DNA of 64,000 nucleotides. Origin: Takakia lepidozioides (Eukaryota; Streptophyta; Takakiopsida; Takakiales; Takakiaceae). Every line of letters starts with the position of its first letter. Positions within the stretch are counted from its first letter, which is position 1. Positions 33,101 to 46,900 of the stretch are shown here, in pieces. The notes beneath the pieces are model-generated. The model saw only the letters and a program-made list of their open reading frames with translations. It ran no database searches and was not told the origin of the DNA. A program made the position numbers and the translations under genes. The DNA lies in NCBI GenBank assembly GCA_030704615.1, contig CM060731.1, positions 59,066,756 through 59,130,755 of the forward strand. The letters run 5' to 3'.

Positions 33101-35076
33101 TGGATGACTACTTGAGGATTCTTCTCACACAGATTGTCCAGCAGTTTCTCCGCCATCTCCTTCTCATCTTGGGTGCAGAGGCTACATGCACTTGCAATTG
33201 AGAACACACACCCTGTCACCTTGAGCATAGTTTGCCTGCCTGCCTCCACCTTTGAAAGCTCAAACAGCAACTGGACGACCCCACTTGTCTCAGTGGGACT
33301 TTTGGTGAGCATACGTAATAAGACAGGCACAACTCCCGCATTTATCAAGTGCACCTTCATCCACACCATGTAACCTCTTGCTCAGAAAATCTTTCAGGGT
33401 AGGGCAAGATACCTTGATCACCCATGAACCAACATACCACTGTACAACAAATATCTACGATAAAAGAAAGCATGGGGCAACAAAAAATCATTTAAGTCAA
33501 CTTGTCAGTTTGGCAAATTTCAACTGGGACTGTCATTGCAAACCCATTCTCTTGTGTTTGCCAATTTAGTGAGGTAGGCATGTTAAACTTCTCGAATCAA
33601 GCACATTCACATTTTCACTTGCAACCACCCCCCCTTAAACCCATCAGATATGACTATCCAGACACACTATTTCTTTGCCTCAGGTTTTCCAGTTCTCAAT
33701 TCACACAGTTTGTCCATAGGTTGTTTATACAATCTATGAAGGAAAAGTGCTTGTGACATCCGCACCTTGAATTCCTCTCCAGATACTGCAACGCCACAAA
33801 GAATTCTCAAGATCTTCTCCCTCAGCACCTGTGCAGCAGGTTTTAAGATGTCCACCAGTGGCTGAAGCCCTTCCATCTCAACAAGATGCCGCTTGTACTG
33901 AGCATTTGTATCAATTTGACTCTTAATGGTAGCAACAGCATCCTCAATCTCGGAATCACTTCCCCGTGCCCTAATCTTTTCAATGGCGTCAAATAGTTTT
34001 TCCTGTATCATGTGTTCGAAATATTCATCCATTGCCTGCCTCAGATTGCGATTCTCAACCAACTCCATGCTGTCAAGCTCTTCTCCTGTGTCTGGGCATG
34101 TTCGATGCCCCCTTGCAAACCATTCAAGAATTGCAGCTCTCTCGTAGGTGTACCCAGCTGCAACCAGCATATAAGGCTCCTGCATTATTTGTCCTGTAAT
34201 TGGGCAGAAAAAAGAGCTAGGGATGTTGCCCGATCCTGAGCGATAAAAAGGAGAATCCTCTGAGGCTAGCCTTCTCACATCGGCCAGAACAGCAGCATGG
34301 CTAAGCAGGTCACAAAGCTCCCGCAGCTCCTGAACCTCTGCTGTTTTCCTCTCCCTTTCTGCAGTCTCCAGGGCATCTTGCAATTCTAACTTCAGTTCTG
34401 CTGCAGCCGATAATGGTATTTGAAGGTGATTTGCAATAGACCGGAGGAGGGCTGTGGAGTAGCGTTCACCTGAGTAATGTTCAGACAGGCCTGTGGCTAT
34501 ATCATTTGCCATATCCTCATGGCCTGGCTCAGGGAAAAACACTGCTTCCCCAAGCTTATTTCTCAGATCAATCACCACATCCATAAACTCCTGAGATGCC
34601 AAGTCAGGGGAAAAAAACAAAGCAGCCTTTAAATCTGCAACAAGCTTTCGAATTTCTTCTACCAGATCACTGCAATGATAGAGCAGGTAGATGCGACTTC
34701 CTGTGGTGCAGCGCTTGATAAAGCTACAGACTGCCTGTGCTACATTTGCAAGCTGACGGAGTGTGACCCGTGTTGCCTCAGTCTTCAGGAGCTTCTGATC
34801 ACTGCTTAGGTACTCCAATAGTGGACGGAGCTCTGCTAAATAATATGCCAACATCAAGAAGTTGGCCTTATTTATCACAATTCCCTTGACAATTGTCTTT
34901 GTCTCATGTATAGATCTCAGAATTTCCATCACAAGCTCAGATGCCGGTTGAGCCAATGCCACTTGGTGGCATCGCACTGCCTCTCCAACTGGTTGCGGGC
35001 ACCCTAAGGTCTCATTTACCCTCTGTATGGCCATTGATGCTTGACTCACCACCAGATATGAGTCTGATGCAACCAT
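30121..35076 (-). CDS. U-box domain E3 ubiquitin ligase with ARM repeats (PUB42/43-like)
   Basis: Exons on the minus strand: 35076-33766, 33354-33051, 32453-32189, 31949-31212 and 30526-30121. All have GT-AG borders and phases that add up to 1008 codons (1007 aa), so the gene looks intact. Residues 1-250 form a helical N-terminal region of the kind found in plant U-box proteins. The U-box is at about 286-358 (SSFFCPITGQIMQEPYMLVA, then ERAAILEWF and CPDTGEEL). ARM repeats fill the rest (for example LINAGVVPVLLRMLT, STGGVPPLLDLLKNGT, ESGAIPVLIRLV). U-box proteins bind E2 enzymes and transfer ubiquitin; ARM repeats bind substrates. Length and domain order fit the PUB42/43 group of Arabidopsis; the exact orthologue cannot be fixed here. 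The gene starts about 1.9 kb from, and divergently to, ARP7. Confidence 0.92.
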
Positions 35077-36893
35077 CTCTATACAGACCTCAACTCATGC
35101 AAAAGGTCCCTGCAGAGCTGCTGTTCAGGAGGATGAACTTATGACAAACAAATTTTTCCTACTTGCTGCTTGCCTAGCCTCTTTTACACAGGATAGGACT
35201 CATCATTCAGCTATTTGTGGTTATGAACATTCGTGGCAGAGGCCTGCCATGGACTACATTTTGCGGACATATCAAGCTAAAGTGGCCTCCAAACAGAGAC
35301 TTTTATGTGTTTTGTATTATAGATCCAGAGCTTCTTTGTCTCTTTACTCACACTACTGTTTTGACTCTGCTGATCTGTCACAATTCCTTTCTCCCAATTC
35401 CACCAAGTTTTGTCCTGGAAATCCACCAGCCTGCCCCTTCATCCAATTCATCCCTTCATTGATTGTTAGAAACCAACAACATAACGAGACATTCGGCCTG
35501 ATATCACCTAGCTGATATACCGGTCCAATGACTATATCTTAACAGCATGCCATCTCAGTCTGGTTCGGAACCTTATTTGGCAGGGACCACCTGGTGAGAT
35601 TGCTGAATTGTGATAGAAACTGCCAGTTTCCTCTGTCCTGTTGGCTTCATCCCTATTAGTTAACCGGCAGTTTTCCTTCGCATCACTGTTTACCCCGTCC
35701 TCCTATCCCACCTTGCAAGTTCCCTTCACCCATCAACACTACTCCAGTTTTATGCTCTACAAATTTTCTCTCCGCCGACTGTGTGTATATGTCCAACCCA
35801 ACTTTACTCTTGCATCCTGAGATGAAGGATTTCCTGTTTCTCTATCCCTCCCTGGAGGAGTTGGCATCCAAAGTACCCGTCTACAGATTATATCGAGCAC
35901 AAATGAGGCAGGGTCAAATTATTCCGCCAATCCAACTGATTTACGGCATTTGGCTGATCGCATTTCCTTGCAAACCCGTACTTCGTGTAAAGTTTGGCTA
36001 ACATCAATCGTCTTTGGAGCAAACAACATGAGAGGAAGAAAGCGATACAGAATCAGCGTAGATACTGTAAAGCGCGGGCATCAGTGAAACGAGCTCCTGC
36101 CTCTTGCAAGAGCCATCAAGAGAACAACACTTCCACACCAAGTATAATGCCAGGGAAGACAAACGGCCGCTCCAACTAAACCTCCGGCACAGCCATGACC
36201 GTGATTCTGGCAGCCAAATCCAACTGTTCCTTGCAGCCCACGCACATGCATAACACTGCTCACAACGGTGCGGCTGTAAATCCGACAAACTCGCATTGTT
36301 TTCTTTAGCTAGTTCACCTGATCGGTAGATTGTCCCTTCTACTAGGACAAATCTAAAGTGTCTGACCATTTATGGATTTTACCCTTGGGAGCTTGAGGGG
36401 AGAAGAAAGTGAGTGATGCCCCAGTTCATGTCGTGTCCTCAACGCCATCAGGAAGTCAATGACTCCCTTCCATCTCTGCTCTAGCACCAACTGGAACGCT
36501 GCTGCAGCGTCCTCGCCAGGGCCCACACATCAAACGCGGGAGTTGGGGCCCTCAACTTTGACTTGTATCTTCGCTTGTCAGCAACCACAGATCCCGAGGT
36601 CTTCTCTCTCAAATTTTCTGACATCGCTCAACCCCAAACCCTAAACCCTGGACACTTGAGTCTTGCACGACTCCAACACTCTTGATTACGTGGGAACAGA
36701 AGACAACACGGGAACCCGAGTGATTTGTCTCTCGCTCCCCCCGTCTGTTTGCTGTCAGTGTGTTTCTTTGACTGGCCCTCACTTGGGCTTCCATTAGAAA
36801 CTGAATATCGCTCTACTGGAGAGTCTTTGGTTTGTAAACTTTTGGCTGGGGTTCTCCCACTTTCTTGAAGCAAAGTTAGAATAAAACAAGAGA

Positions 36894-36930
<37 letters not shown>

Positions 36931-36955
36931 TAAAGAGATTCCAAAGGGGCTATCG
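35077..36955. promoter_or_regulatory. Divergent intergenic region between the U-box gene and ARP7
   Basis: About 1.9 kb separate two divergent start codons, so both promoters must lie here. On the ARP7 side there is a double telo-box (AAACCCTAAACCCT at 36636-36649) and a (GA)n tract just upstream of the ATG. Telo-boxes are common in promoters of plant housekeeping and chromatin genes. No extra gene was recognised. Confidence 0.6.
36894..36926 (+). repeat. (GA)n microsatellite in the ARP7 5' leader
   Basis: A dinucleotide GA run ends 30 bases before the ARP7 start codon. GA tracts in 5' leaders are common in plants and can bind BPC/GAGA-type factors. Confidence 0.9.
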
Positions 36956-39900
36956 ATGGAGGCAGCAGTGGTGGACTCGGGTTCCCTGTATCTGAAGGCG
37001 GGTCTGGCCTTCCCCGACCAAGACCCTTCCCTGGTGGGGTTGTCCTCCCTCCGGTACTCCTTTGCTTTTGTGAAGTCAAGTGTTGGGCTGGATATTTAGG
37101 TGGTTCTGTGAGGAGGAAAGAGGGATAGCGGTGGATGTAGGATTTTACTTTGGCTTGTCTCTCGTCCTTTCCGTGCTTTTACTTCCTTGAACATGCGAAG
37201 TGAATTCTTAGATCGTGTTGCAACTGAGATTAGGGGTTGTGGGAGGAGTCCAATGCCGGTGCCGGGTTACATGCTGCAATTGTTAGTAATTTCTAAGTAG
37301 GTTGCACTGGACGCTATCCTTCTAATACCAAGCGTGGCCGCAGATACTTTCAACCACAATGCAGCGTGTTAAAAATGACGAGGTGGGGCGAGCCAACAGC
37401 GGATCAAAGCAGAAGAAAAGCGGGGCGGTAGGCGACATGGTGCAACCTATCGAGCGAGGAATGATTAAAGATTGGGACGCAATGGAGGATTTATGGCGCT
37501 ATGTATTCTACACAGGTCTTGGCTGGGAGCCTGGCAACGAAGGCCAGCTCCTCATTGCAGAGCCGCTCTTAACTCCAAAGGTCTTCCTCTGCCTTTGGCT
37601 TTTACTCTATCTGCCTCTCTCATTTCACCCGCCACTCCCCTATTCCTATCGACCCTTTTCTCGCTAATATTTACACACCTGCACCTGCAAAACAGATGCT
37701 ATGCTCATAGTTTACAGCACTACAATGCCAAGGGGATGTCTCTTGTTGGGACGGTGAGTTTCTTTCTTGTTCTCTCTTGCTCTCTCTGAACGTTCCAATC
37801 TCCGGGTCTGAAAGCCTATGTGCGATGTGTGCTGGAGTGTGCCCCCAGGCGGCGTCATGCCCTGTCCTCTTTGTCTGTAAAAGGAAATCCTGCTCTAAGT
37901 TTGTGGGCTTGAAATCAACTTACGGGCTGTTCTCTTTGCTGTTTGGCCTTCAGATAGCACGAGAAAGAATGGTGCAGACTATGTTTGAGACATTCAATGT
38001 GGGGGGGCTCTATGCTGTTGAGCAGGCAGTGCTGTCTCTCTATGCAGTTGGTCGCATCACAGGAGTTGCCGTTGATGTGGGACATGGAAAGATAGGTGAA
38101 TCCACATTCTCTTTCACAACCACAATTCTGTAAAGATCTGTAGATGGTCATCATTGGAGAGATAACCTTTAAGTACAAGGGGGAAGCACTATTATTGATT
38201 CCGGGGCTGGAAGGTGAAGTGTTGGGCTTAGTATTGGTTAAGGAGGCTGATGACACTAAACAAGGAGGAGTGATATAAGGGTGCTTCCCATGCACAATCT
38301 GGTAAGTTGGAAACCTTCCAATATTCTATGCATACTGAGGTGAGGGCCCATGTATATAGCACCAGTTCCCAAATCACATGGCTATCTGTTTCAGTCTCTG
38401 CATCATGGTAAACCAATATGGGACTTTGTAGCCCTTTATGAGGCGTTTGTCTGATCTGAACTCATTCATTCATCCCTGTGGTCAATGAGAAACAAAATGC
38501 AGAACAAAATGGAGCTCCATAATGTCTAGAGAAAACCCAAAGACTCAGCGGACTCTACGTGCTGTAGCCTCATGGCTGTAGAATCCCCCTTGGTTTAGGA
38601 GGAGTGAGAGGGTCTGTGATATAGAGAGAGAAAGAATGGAGAAAGGGGTAATATTTTAGCGGCTGTGAGAGGGTGGGGGAGAGGGTATTTTGTGTGATAC
38701 CTTTGTGCAGGTCTGTCTCTAAGCCATTGCAAGTCTACTGACAACAGCCCTGATGCATGGTGGGCAAGGCCCTCTGTCGATGTGTGTCTGTGCGTGTAAT
38801 GTGGCCAGATTTTGCGCCCGTTTGGGAAGGTGCCATTCAGCATAATGCAGTGAAGCGATTTGAGCTGGGCGGCCAGGATGTCAGTGCCCTACTTGAACGC
38901 CAGTTTGCACAATCACAGCCACATCTATGCTTGAGCCCTTCAACGATTGAGATGCTCAAAGAGAAGTATGCAGTGGTGCTGGAAGATCAATCAGATTATG
39001 CCAGCTCAGCTGAGGCATGCCCCTCTGTGGAGCACACATTGCCAGACGGGCAGGTCTGTAAGTTCTGTTCAGCACTCGGTGTGGTTAATCAAATCTGTCA
39101 AAATGTCATGTAGAATGCTTTGTCGACTTCATGTTGGACCCCACTTGAATCTCATTTGTTAGCCAAGTTATCTAACGAGTTTGGGAACTGAAATTCAGGT
39201 GATCACAATTGGAAGGGAGAGGTATACTGTTGGTGAGGCACTATTTCAGCCCTCAATACTCGGGATTGAAGAGGATGGGTTGGCCGAGCAGTTATTGCGG
39301 AGTGTGTCGATGTGTTACCCTCCAGAGAACCAAAGACAACTTGTTGACAACATTGTGCTTTGTGGGGGCACCTCCATCATGACGGGTAGGCCTGAATTAT
39401 GGCACCTCTCACCTACTGTGTCTGTTAATGTGCTGTTTCTTGGCTTTTTGGAGGCTTATCCATCTTTGCCTTTCCTTTCTTCTGTGTTTGGCTCATGTGA
39501 TCATTTGTACACCCACGCTTTGAAGGTACACACCTTTCTGTAAGTCTCTCGTCAGCATGCAGAAGTGTCACAGCTGTCTGTCAGCATGATTGTACTGCGA
39601 CAGGGTTTGATGCACGGTTCCAGAAGGAAGCAGTACTGGCTGCGAATAACTCATCTCGACCCTCTTTGATTAAGGTGCATGTCAATTGTTGTGTCCTTTT
39701 GCATTATCCAGCTTTGGTGTTTATTAGCTGCTACTCGTAGTGGACCTGGCTAAAATGGCTTCCCATGCCAGTTTCAGGGTCCATTGATGGTATTTACTGC
39801 ACGATTGTTTCTGTGCCACTTTTGTGAGATTTTCCAGCTTTGGCTCAGGGCAGATTCCTGAGAAGCCTGAGAAGAGTGTTGACACTTTGCGTAACACTCA

Positions 39901-40126
39901 CTAATGTCTTGAAAGAGAATACGATCTGTTTACTGACATTAGGGTTGTTGGTTTTGATGGGGTGGGTTAATAGCCACCAGAGTACATGCCGGAAAATACA
40001 TTGCGAAATTCTGCATGGATGGGTGGAGCAATTTTGGCTAAAGTCGTGTTTCCCCAGAATCAGCACATAACCAAAGCTGAGTATGACGAGACTGGTCCCC
40101 CTATTGTCCACCGCAAGTGCTTTTAA
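36956..40126 (+). CDS. ARP7: Actin-related protein 7 (SWI/SNF chromatin-remodelling subunit)
   Basis: Exons: 36956-37033, 37344-37580, 37954-38095, 38809-39053, 39199-39385, 39604-39674 and 39974-40126. The total is 1113 nt (370 aa), with every junction GT-AG and in phase. The start reads [16 protein letters not shown], like the plant ARP7 N-terminus. Later segments match the actin fold: [85 protein letters not shown], and the C-terminus [12 protein letters not shown], which is diagnostic of ARP7 and actin. ARP7 is a nuclear subunit of plant BAF-type remodelling complexes. Length is close to Arabidopsis ARP7 (about 363 aa). The last intron uses a TAG acceptor. The gene converges on HISN1 with about 0.8 kb between stops. 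Confidence 0.95.
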
Positions 40127-40937
40127 GAAGCCTTGGAGGAAATCCCCACATGCTCACTCTTTTTCAGAAACATTGGGGACACACTCAGTAAACTCCAAAT
40201 CATGTCATTCATTGTTGGGACATGGGAAGTTCTGCCTGGCTCCTCTTTTTCTCTTTTATCACATGTGTTGCCCAGTGAGCTGCATTGCTAGAAGCAACCC
40301 TATACCTTCACATAACAGGACAGCAGGTCCATTGTGTTCTGTGTACCTAGGTTGTTTTCAGCTTTTTACTGAGCATGCCTAAAACCGAGCACCTAGAGCA
40401 CATAGAGCACCTACCCTTCTAGATGATGGTCAGACTATCTCAAACTGACTATCTCATGGTTATGAACTAGTTTTTAAGATTTTGCAAGAATTTCAAAGGG
40501 GTACAAACTTCCGACGGTACTGCTGCAAGGTGTATGTGATATGCTGATGTCTTCTGGCCTTCCTTAAGTCATTTCCTCATTTTGAATATAATTAAGAAAA
40601 TCCTTTGGGTTCCTCTACAGCAAAGTGTGAACTTTAAGGATCCTGGGACCTGAAGGCAGACTAAAGCCGTTTTGGTACTGGACTAAAATTGCAAAGTGAG
40701 ATGAAAAGCTTCTTGAAAAAATAATACTACATGATGACCCACACAACGACAAAAGCTGTTGTCAATATGGGTTCAGCTGCAGTCAAAGTGGCTGACCAGT
40801 CCTCACGCAGACAAGTTTTTGAATGCCACAAGTATCAATATTGTAGTTCCGCATCCACCACCATCCTGTAGTACAGATAAAACTATACCCCTCCCAAAAA
40901 CGAACGGCATAACCCAAGAAAGCACATGATAAGAAAA
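40127..40937. other. Convergent 3' intergenic region between ARP7 and HISN1
   Basis: The 3' untranslated regions of both genes must lie here. No gene or clear poly(A) signal was assigned. Confidence 0.5.
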
Positions 40938-43900
40938 CTAAAAGTTCAAAACATCCAAAAGTTGTCGGTATCGCGGAGTCTCCTCATCAAAAATGTAAGT
41001 CAGCGGTGATACCAACACTCCACTGCCTCCTGCCTGTGGACCACACAATATTCTGTTTAGAGTGATTCCCTATGTGTTTCAAGTTTCCAGTCAATATTGT
41101 TGAGTAAAATGAGCAGCAGGAAAAGCCCTATTCCTGTGCAACTGATGCTGTCTCTCTGAAGACATGCATTTCTAGAGAACAACGTCTGGCCTGTATGACT
41201 ATCAGTACCTCTTTGACCGGTTATCGCTCATGCTTCTTCGTAGGAAGTCGATACATATTCAAGGGCTACTTAAGGCGTTTTTGCTGCCTACTTCCCCTGG
41301 AGCCTCAGAAGTTCCTAGGCATTGATAATGGTTCTTCACACAGCTAGGTGCATGATGTAACCTCCTCAGTATTTGCCCTAAGTGACACATTGTGGTGACC
41401 AAGCGTTTTGTTGAGAGCAGCAATTCCTCTTTACTTTAGTGCACCCTCACTAGGTACGTCTGTGCCCTGGATGCAAAGGATAACAAAATTGCATAACATC
41501 CGAAAAGTAGTGAAAGGCATTCAACAGTACCTCTCTCAGTTGGCGTATTGCCTGGTAGAGCTTTGGCTTGGGTACACAGATGACAATCGCATAGTAGTCT
41601 ATTGAAACCTTTCCAGTTTTGTTAGTGTAAACTGGACTTATAGTAGGCCCCTGCAGACACAGGATCAAGCTGTGCAGTCAATTGCTACTTCTCTCTATGT
41701 CCCTACCCTTCTGAAGGGTGGCAGTGTAACCACAGCACAATTATAGGGCTAAAGTCACACTGCTGAATCAGCATGGAGTCCTATGGTTTGATTTGGTGGT
41801 AACCAGTAAATCACCTGTCAAACTTGGCTATGAGTGGAAATACAGAATGCTCCCCATGAATACCCAAGGCTTGTCCTGACATTATCGCTGTCACAAACCT
41901 CTATCTGGTCACTTACAAACACAGTGATGCTCAAGCATAGACACAGGAATCAGTTGGCTGCTGAAGAATTTTGACCTGGAATTGCAAACATTGCTTGCAG
42001 CTTGCCAATTGAGTGTAGTCTAGACCTAAAGACTAAAAGAACAGGAGCTGATGACTAGGGGGTGCTTGGTTTTTAGAAAAGACGTCAGTTTCCCCAGACT
42101 GAATTTGCAACATTTGGGGTGTACCTGCAAGCCTGTATAGTCTGTGTGCCTCAGTATCCGATCGGCCACCTCTTCAGGTGAGTTGCCCCTCATGTTAGCC
42201 ACCACCTGAATTAATCATGATAACTTGTTGGTATTCTGGTTTGGCAAGTTTCCATGTGCAAACCCCCTCCCATGGTAAAACCAGCTGTCTAATCAGGTCA
42301 GTGTATTACTGTGAATTGACTGCGAGCGGTCAGATGAGCCTCAAACCGCTCAAGCATTTCGTGTGCTACGTCAAGCACTCCCTTTCTCTCCTTGAGAGCA
42401 CGTTTGTTTGCCACAAATACCCCCTTCAAACACACACCATAGGCCTGGTCAGCATCACATTCCAGGAAGCTGATTACTTTTCACAGCCTACCAAAATGCA
42501 GACAAGATACTGAAACAAGATTTCCATTTTTTAATGAAGAATAAGCAGAAGCTATATTTTCTTTCCCAACCAAACAAAATGCAGTCAGGATGCATCAAAA
42601 GAAGGCATTTTGAGCTCCATTTTTCTTTCCACATCTCATTCTACACATTACAATTATTTGCTAGACCCAGACCCCAAGAGGGCCACAGATTCAGGCATTT
42701 TGTGCAACTAGTATCCACTTTTTGAGATATATGAGACATAGAAATATTAACCTGGCTCTTCAAAACAGTGCCACCTGCAATCTCCTTAAGGTTGTTTTCA
42801 CGCAGAGTGGTTCCACTGCTAACAAGGTCCAATATTGCATCAGCTGTGCCCATCTGGGTCAAGAAAGACAGGAATTAACTTAAAATATAACCAGCTATGA
42901 CCCTTGTCTTAGTATAAGAATGTGACAGTCAATTGCTTGTTCAAATCAAAGACCGCATCATCCAGAGCACGCACCAAATGCTTTTGCACATTTTGGCCCA
43001 GGCCCCTGGGTTGGATCATGACGAGCTGGGTCTGTAGGGGACCTAAGTTATATTCTATTGGGTTTTAAACACCCAACAAGTCCAACAGGGTTAGTAACAC
43101 TGTAGTGAAGGGTTAATAATACCACAACATACCCAAACACAAACCAGTGAGTATGGTGGTAATATTATCTGCTGGACTCAGATGCCACTTCCACCCAGGG
43201 AGCCAATGGTGCTAAGAGAGCATAGGCCTACAGGCAGGCCTAAGAAAGAACTCCTCCATGACCAGGCTTTGAACCTGAGAACATATATTCAGGAAGACCC
43301 TCAAGCCTAAAACTCAGCTTACTTCATCTCTTTACATTGTACAAGCTGTTGGTTGCCTCGCTTGAATTCAAGATAATCTCCAGCTTTGAACTGGATCAAG
43401 TGCAACTGCCAACGGAATGACTGGGTGGCCTTACCAACAAATGACAAGGAATTACTGAAAATCAGTCACATTTCTACCTGATGATTGCCCTAATGAGTAT
43501 AATCCACTTCAGCAGCTTACCGCAGGCGCCGCTTCCAATGCGCCATCGGCAGTTGACAGCTGTACATGTTTCAACCCGTTCTCTTGCAGAAACTTCCCTC
43601 CCAACTGCAATCGGCTTCAGCCCCGTGATATGTTACTCTTGAGGTCTCTTGGTGCACAGATAGCCTAATGCTGAAAATCAGAGCCGTAAGAAGAAGAGGG
43701 AAAACATGAGACGAGCATAAATAGTTATTGAGCTAGGCTCCTTACTGGCCCAATTCTTCTCCCAGAGACTCAAAAGTTTTAGGTTCCCAACGAGAGAATC
43801 GGTCTAACCAGAAATCCACCACAGGTGCTTAGGGACCACCCATTAATAGCTGGGTTGGCTACATTGGGTAACAACCAGCATACAGCAGAGTGGAGTTGAA

Positions 43901-46900
43901 CCCACATCCATGTCTAAGGTAGTGCTTTGACAACTGTGGCCAGATAAGGGCAGTCCACTTCATCCAAACCAATATCTCAGCTTTGGTCTGGTTGTCTAGT
44001 ACAGGTTCATGATTAATTACATACACTTTCACATATCATATGCTCAAATTACTACACATAGAAACAACAACTCATGAAAAGCAGTTACTAGTCGAGTAAG
44101 AGAACCATACAGAGTGAACAGAATGCATACATAATTGTAACCTGTTACGATGCGCAAGGGCCGATCAGCCGTCCATAGTGGCATGGCTGCCAGCTCACTT
44201 AACGAAGAAATGTTTTCGAATATTCCATAAGTAGGAATCTGCAGAAATGATCAGACAGTATGGTATCACTTCTGTAGCCAACTGTGACAGAGGTCTTATT
44301 TATAGCAACGCACAGTGAAGTCCTAGTAGAAAGTCAATGGTTCTAACGACTGTAATTGGAGCAGCTGGCTCCTCACAGCTGCAGAGACTTCGTTTTTGCT
44401 TCCAAATCGTGAAACTGCACAAGCCAACAGCCACTAGCAAACTACATCAATTGAAGTAAAATCACCTACTGAGCTGGCTGGTTGGAAAAGGCATGACATA
44501 CCCCAATGCCAAGGTGGCATTCTCCAAAACCAAGTGCATCATGCACAACAACGAGATCTTCATTATCCTGGCATACATCACAAACAAATAAGTCCTTGCA
44601 CATTCACAACAAAGCCAAAGTCATGATAAAGTCCAGATCAACAGAACATATCATTGTGAAGAAAGACAAACTGAATGGTCAGAAAGGAAGACGAACAGAA
44701 AAGGAAACTAATACCTTTGCAAATGCAGGATGAACCCAAATTCACAGATGAAGTCCAAAAGCAGGAAACAAACCATTGAGACTGTACAATGTAAGAACAA
44801 AGCCAAACTGAACTGTCACAACGAAAGACCACCAGAGAGGGACAGTAAACAAGAAACAAAGTGTAGACATAAAAAAAGAGAAAGCTTGCTGTTTGTAAGA
44901 GCCACTTACAAAAAACAGTCAGATATGAAGGAACAACACACAACCCTAGCAAAAGTGCTGGCCTCATCTCTGCCTTCATCAGCATCCGACAGGGATTATT
45001 AGCACTAGAATTCTGGTATTCCGGATAATTTCTTCTGAAAGATCTGACTGTTGATGCTGTTCCAAGAAGAAGCACAACTAAGACAAGCGATGCAGGAAGC
45101 AAACTACTGGCGAGAAAAACAAAGCAGCCGGAACAGAACAAGAGGTGGAACACCATCAGAATAAACGTAAACCAAGTGGGCTAAAGAGCTCTCCCATTCA
45201 ACCTGTTCATGATCATTTTGAACGGAGCCAAGGCAGCACTGCTAGCATATACTGTTTAGTGTGGAGGTCTGACAAAAACTGGTCTCAGGGCAGCAGGCCA
45301 CAGGAGGAGAACTTCTTTGCCAATAGTATATGCCAAATAAGTAAATTTCTTAAGGGAATTATGAAGTCGGCTAAAAACACAACAGACTAGTCCCATTAGG
45401 GATACAAGTCTGTTGTTCTAACAAAGCTTTCGAGAAACATTAATGAAGGTTATTTACTAAGAGCAAAAGCCAGCAATGCAGCTGAAGCAGTCTTTGCAAC
45501 TTCTATCTAGAACCCCTATGTCCTTTTGGTTACAGCTGAAACCCCTCTTTTGGAGAGGGATTTGCATATCGGCAAATGTCCAATTTCTGGAAGTCTAGCA
45601 ACTTCTACATAATCCTCTAATATCCAGTTAGTGGACATACGTAGTGCAGAGAAGAGACTATGAATCTAGGGAAATTACGACTGGGTTGGCCATGATGGGT
45701 GACATCCCAGATACACCTATGCGGCTTTGAACCCCACAACCACTTGTAAGGCGCCCTTGTGCCCTACCCACTAGTCCATCAGTTGGATGCTTGACAATTT
45801 TCGAATAATGCATATCAATTTGAGAGCCTAGTAAGTTCTGAACCCTCATCTGAGCGGTGACCAAATAAAAAATGGCGTAGCCGCATCCAAGAGCTTCCAA
45901 AGATGAAAACACAAACAATATCAAAAGAAATGTTATCTGACACTTAGATTCATTCCAAGAGTACGAGACCTATCATGTTTGACAGAGACTAGCTGTTACA
46001 ACTCCCCATGACAGAGGGTGCAGAAGTTCTGAGTTTCTGTGTCGACACAGGAAGACGCATCAAAGACGTAGTTTTAGCGACACCAGACATAAAACATAGA
46101 AAAATGTAAGATATTGTTTTGCAGCCATAGACCACATGCCCAGTTTTGGTTTCGGATTTTGGGAGAGAGAGGAGGGGGGCAACAAAGAGGGAGAGAGACA
46201 TAAGCTAAGTAATAAGGTCGTCCTGGAAAAACTTAACGGTCGACAAAAGTTGCCTTATTTAGTTCCCTTTGTTCAATTGACAGTGACTACCTTTGGAATC
46301 ATTAACTTGCTCATCTGAAGTTACTTTAGTATGAAAATGGAATTGTCTGCAGATTAGTCTATGTCATGACTTTCTCCTGCGAAGGATTTTGACTTCTTGA
46401 GATAAATCACGTCAAACTTAACAACAAAGGCCTCCCAGCTTTATGACATGCAAGCAGGACAAAAAGTTTCAATCGAGATAATATGCCTTTCGATGCCAAG
46501 TTTACAGGAGACTTCTAAGACTTCAGATATACTAGGAATCTTCACAGCAATTCCTCTCCGTGGTGCTCATGGATGAAAGAGACCAGCACCTTCTAAGGTA
46601 ATTACTGATCCCTTCATAATTGCGCGAAAGCTCTTGACTGAATCCATTCTTCTCTAGGCTCAAAGACTAACAACTCACCTCCCCATATTCACGAAGCATG
46701 TCGTAGCCGACAATGCCTAGATCAACATCTCCTGTCCGCAGTTTACGCACCACATCAGACGCTCGCTGAAACCAAACCTCCAAATTCTTGAGCTGCAAAC
46801 TTGAGACAAAGTCCACTCCGCTTTAGTGACAAGCGTTGGATGCAGAATTCAGCACATGTATAGTGACTAGATGTTCACAGGGTAGCAGCTGCCAGGCTGC

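Noticed and set aside
36636-36649. Interstitial telomere repeat
   Set aside because: Only two AAACCCT units are present, which fits a promoter telo-box rather than telomeric DNA.
43795-45795. tRNA genes in HISN1 introns
   Set aside because: Only box motifs match; no cloverleaf could be drawn.
44506-46318. Small genes in the 2.1-kb intron of HISN1
   Set aside because: Open frames on both strands (for example minus 45156-44638) show no domain and lie wholly in an intron whose flanking exons join in phase.
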